The notes under the pieces: model-generated | Database searches by the model: none | What the model was told of the DNA's origin: nothing | What the model saw: only the letters and a program-made list of their open reading frames with translations | Position numbers and translations under genes: made by a program | NCBI GenBank assembly: GCA_038277395.1 | Contig: CM076190.1 | Coordinates: 188,358,001 to 188,422,000 of the forward strand | Reading direction: 5' to 3' | Origin: Dryocosmus kuriphilus | Lineage: Eukaryota > Arthropoda > Insecta > Hymenoptera > Cynipidae | DNA: 64,000 bases | Shown: positions 60,380-64,000 of the stretch, in pieces | Numbering within the stretch: the first letter of the stretch is position 1 | How the letters are laid out: every line of letters starts with the position of its first letter

Positions 60380-63300
60380 TTTTTATATCAAAACAAAAAA
60401 ACATGATTTTTCAATCAAGGATGAATTTTTAACACAAAAGATAAATCTTGAACCAAAAAAAATTGAATTTTCAACCAAAAATAAAGGAATTTTTAACCAA
60501 CAATGTAAAAATTCAATTTCTAATCATAAGTGATGAATTTTCATTATCTTCGTTGAACTTTTGATTGAAAGAATGAATTAAACCAATAAAAGAATTAACT
60601 TTCATTTTAACAAAAAAAATGTGACACAAAATACAACAACTGAATTTTCAAATAAATTGAATTTTCAGTAGGAAAACATTGGTTTTACAACGAAGAATTT
60701 AATAGTTGAATATTCAACAAATAATAAAATTAAAACAAGGGTATAACAGATAAATGGTTAAAAAGTCATTTCTTTGATGAAAATTCAACTGTTTGGTTGA
60801 AAATGAACCTTTATGTGATTGAAAATCTAATTTCGTTTTATGAAAGTTCCTTTTTTTATTGACAATTTAACTATTTTTTAATATAAAATAATATTTTTTG
60901 GCATCAAGAGGCAACTATTATGATTTTGTTTAAGAATTCACTTTTTTGGGTGCCTATTAATCTTATCAGTTGAGTTTCACTGTTTTCTTAGAAATTCAGG
61001 AAGTTAGGTAAAACTTCATCTATATTAACATTTTTCTCTATTTAATCCTGCTGCGTGAAAGTTCAACGGCTATACTGAAAATTTCATTGTTTTGATTTGA
61101 TAATTCAAAAGTTTTTATTTAAAAATTAATTATTTTTGTTAAAAAATCAACTATAACAGTTTTGTTTGAAAACTAATCTGTCATGGTTGAAGTTTCAATA
61201 TTTTTGTTAAAAAGTTCATTGTTTCTTTGTTGAAAATTCAACTTGTTCACTGAAAATAATTTTTTTTGGTAAAAATTCACCTTTTTTGCGTGAAAATTCG
61301 ACTACTTTGTTAAAAACTGGTATTTTACTTCTGAAATTGAACTATTCCGTTGAAAATTAACTTTTGAAAAATTGAACTATTTTTGCTTCAAAACTTAATT
61401 ACTTTATTGAAAGTCCAATATTTCAGCCAGTAACGAAACCAGTAAGGAAATATTCTCGAAAATAAACAATGGATATTCTTATAAACAAATTTTTTAAACA
61501 ACAACAAAAAGAATGCATTAGTAACAATTGAATATTTTAAAAATATTACAGTTATATTTTCAAAAAGGGAATTGATTTTCAAACAAAATTATTTAAATCC
61601 AAACGAAAAGAAAAAAAAACTAGAAAGACGAATTTTCAACAGGATATTTGAATTTTTAACTGAAAGAAAAATAATTCTCAACCAAAAACCTAGCTATTTA
61701 ATCCTCAACCAAATATTTCAGTTTTTCTTAAAAAAATGGATAAATTATCATTAAAAAATTGTTCATGCACTATCAATCAAAGAAAAGTAAATTTTGAAAA
61801 AGGTCGAATTTTGGACAAGAAATATTAACTTTCAACCAAAAATAGTTGAATTTACAACCAAAAAACAGAATTTTTAAGAAAAGATTGATTCCTAACAAAA
61901 TCCATGAATTTAAAGAAAAAATACTTAAAATTCCAAACCAAAAAAATGAATTCTCAGTCAAAAGTGAAACAGCTAAATTTTGAATAAGAAAAAAGATTAT
62001 TGTTGAACCAGCAACGTTTAAGCTTTCAGCTAAAAAACACGATTTTGCAACATGATTTTCATTCATTAAAAAATGCATGACTTTCCAAAAAGATAGTTAA
62101 AATTCTAACCAAAAAAGTATTTTAAAGTACACGAAAAGACGTTCGCAAAGCACTATAAACAATATTTGTATTTATCTTTTGAGAAAATTAATTCTTCAAC
62201 ATAAAATTTTATTTTAAATAAAAAAAAACTTTCAACTAAATATGATCAATTTTTAAACAAAAATGTGAAACTTGACTTAAATAAAAAAAATTTCTTCCAA
62301 TCAAAAGTAAATATTTTTTATGGGGTTCCACTAATTTACTCATATTGCTGACGCTCATTATCCCTATGAAAATTTTAAATCCTCAGTTTATGTTTATTTT
62401 ATTAATTAATTCCTATTTATTTTATATTGTAATTTAATAATTTTTGAATTACCTATAGGCGACGTTTGTTGAGACGTTGATCCTGGAAGAAAAAAAAGAG
62501 CGATTTTTTATTAACGAAAGTTTTGAATGAAACCAAAATTGTACATTCTACTTGTAAGTTTAAGCCATTTGAGGTTATGTTGTGAAATTTTAGCTCCAGA
62601 TCAATATTTTTCGACCAAAATCATGAGCTCTTTCAGATCAACATACATGTTTCAACAATTTGAGGTCACGTTAAGGAATTTCGAATACTCCTTTTGTCAA
62701 TCTAACCTCGGGAAAGTTCATTTTTGCACTGGGTTCGCGAAAGACGTCTATTTTAAGACATATTATGGTATGTGCTCATTTTGGTTAAAAGGTATTGATT
62801 TTCGTTGAAAGTTCCCAAACATAACCTCGAATTGCGTAAGCCGAAATATTTGAATTTTTTATTTAGAAATAGTTAAATTTTCAACAAAAAAGTGAATTTT
62901 TGATAAAAAATGGTCATATTTTCAGCAAAAAAAGAAGAATTTTTAATGCAATATTTTCAGTTTTAGCTAAGAATAGACCACCTTTTAATAAAATAGTCGA
63001 GTTTTGAAATAAAGAAATGAATTCTCACTCGAAAATTTATAAGTCACTTGAACCAAAAAATACTGTTTTTCAAACAAAAATAGTTGAATTATAAATCTTC
63101 AAAAAAATTTAAGAATCACGAAATACGGCTCAAGAAAGATAAATTGCAAACAAAGGAATCACTTTTCAGCAAAATAGTGGAACTTTCAAACGAAGATGAA
63201 TTATTAAAAAGTCCTTGAATTTGCAAAAAAGTACTTAAATTAAATAAAAAGGATGAACTCTTAAACAAGAATGAAACAGCTAATTGAGTGAAAAAGAATT

Positions 63301-63750
63301 AATTTAGAAACAACGATCGTTGAATTTTTAAAAGAAATAGACTTTTCCGAAAAATATTAACTCTACACAAAAATCTAAAATTTCAAAACGAAAAAGAGTT
63401 GAAATTCCACCCAAAAGATTATTTTTCTACCAAGAATAAAACAGCTAAATTTTTCAATGAAATAAAATTAAATTTGACCGAAAGTAGTTGAATTTTCAAC
63501 CAGAGCAAATGATTTTTCTAGAAAAGGTTAATTCTTAACAAAATCCATAACTGACCAAAAAAGAGGTCAAAATTCCAAACAACCAAATGTCTTAAAGTAC
63601 ACGAAAAGACATTTCCAAAAACTATAAGCCATATTTGTACTTTGGATTTAAAAAATTAAATTTTCAACAAAGTAGTGAATTTTTGATAAAAAATTTTGCA
63701 ACTAAATATGATGAATTCTTAAACGAAAATTTAAAAGTTGGTTTAAAGCA
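60380..63750. repeat. AT-rich degenerate repeat tract, copy 2
   Basis: Same tract as 36240-39610, including the sense switch and the two ~1.47-kb-spaced segments. Homopolymer length differences are frequent. Confidence 0.75.
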
Positions 63751-64000
63751 AAATAGCTATTTCATTGCCAGGTTGTGAATGGAGGCAATTCCTCGAAGAG
63801 AGTGGCGCCATTACACGATTCGTGGATTGACTGCTTCGCAACATGTTAAACACATAACCACGAAATATTATCTACAAGGAGACCGTTCGCCATGTATTTC
63901 GCTTGGCGCCACATCGTGGGCCTCTTCCTTCGGATTTCCATTTAAGCGCCCGTTTTTAGAAAAGATTTGCAGTTGTAGATTGTCGTCTGCTAAGGAGTGT
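63751..64000. other. GC-richer end segment of copy 2, cut by the window edge
   Basis: Matches 39614-39862. It differs by two extra T near 63956, which changes the frame of the 65-codon open frame seen in copy 1, so that frame is not conserved as coding. Confidence 0.5.

Larger units (their letters stand above)
55354..64000. repeat. Segmental duplication, copy 2 (partner 31213-39862), runs off the window
   Basis: Direct repeat of copy 1 with the same contents and order: MATH-BTB-BTB gene, ~153-bp satellite, AT-rich repeat and GC-richer segment. Differences include homopolymer length changes, a few short indels (for example near 55445 and 59450) and scattered substitutions. The window ends inside the copy. 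Confidence 0.93.

Overview
This is eukaryotic DNA, almost certainly from an arthropod and most likely an insect. It is AT-rich, with spliced gene remnants (GT...AG introns), AATAAA poly(A) signals, a MATH-BTB gene of the SPOP kind, and mariner, Tc1, P-element-like, THAP/YqaJ and RNase H LINE transposons typical of insect genomes. I cannot name the species. Nothing looks bacterial, and I see no operons or CRISPR array. The window is dominated by repeats. The only apparently intact protein gene is a MATH-BTB-BTB gene, present twice.

Layout. 0.5-3.2 kb: broken LINE (minus). 3.7-15.7 kb: two inverted arms of a fold-back repeat family flank a tandem array of five ~1.53-kb units arranged as a two-unit higher-order repeat (A-B-A-B-C), followed by one inverted unit. 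A third arm lies at 16.3-17.55 kb. 17.57-21.8 kb: decayed two-gene DNA transposon, with a SWIM/YqaJ nuclease (plus) converging on a tandem-THAP DDE transposase (minus), the pairing expected of ISL2EU elements. 22.5-23.2 kb: unrecognised coding relic. 23.4-25.3 kb: a short hairpin and a ~1.26-kb palindrome. 26.67-28.0 kb: mariner with complete ends but a frameshifted transposase. 28.1-30.6 kb: fold-back family relic, tRNA-like SINE head and a hairpin element.

31.2-39.86 kb: the MATH-BTB-BTB gene (minus), a ~153-bp satellite and a long AT-rich degenerate repeat. This whole ~8.65-kb block recurs almost identically, in the same orientation, at 55.35-64.0 kb and runs off the window. Between the copies lie a broken conserved transposon-like gene (40.4-41.9 kb), a Tc1-like element (43.46-44.71 kb), a THAP/P-element-like transposase relic (45.5-48.9 kb) and diverged relatives of the repeats (50.2-53.3 kb).

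Working together. No host pathway can be assembled here. The transposase and nuclease at 17.6-21.8 kb would have acted as one element when intact. The MATH-BTB-BTB protein would be expected to act as a substrate adaptor for a cullin-3 ubiquitin ligase. The most unusual structures are the arm-flanked higher-order array, the THAP/DDE plus SWIM/YqaJ element, and the large direct duplication whose copies differ mainly in homopolymer length.
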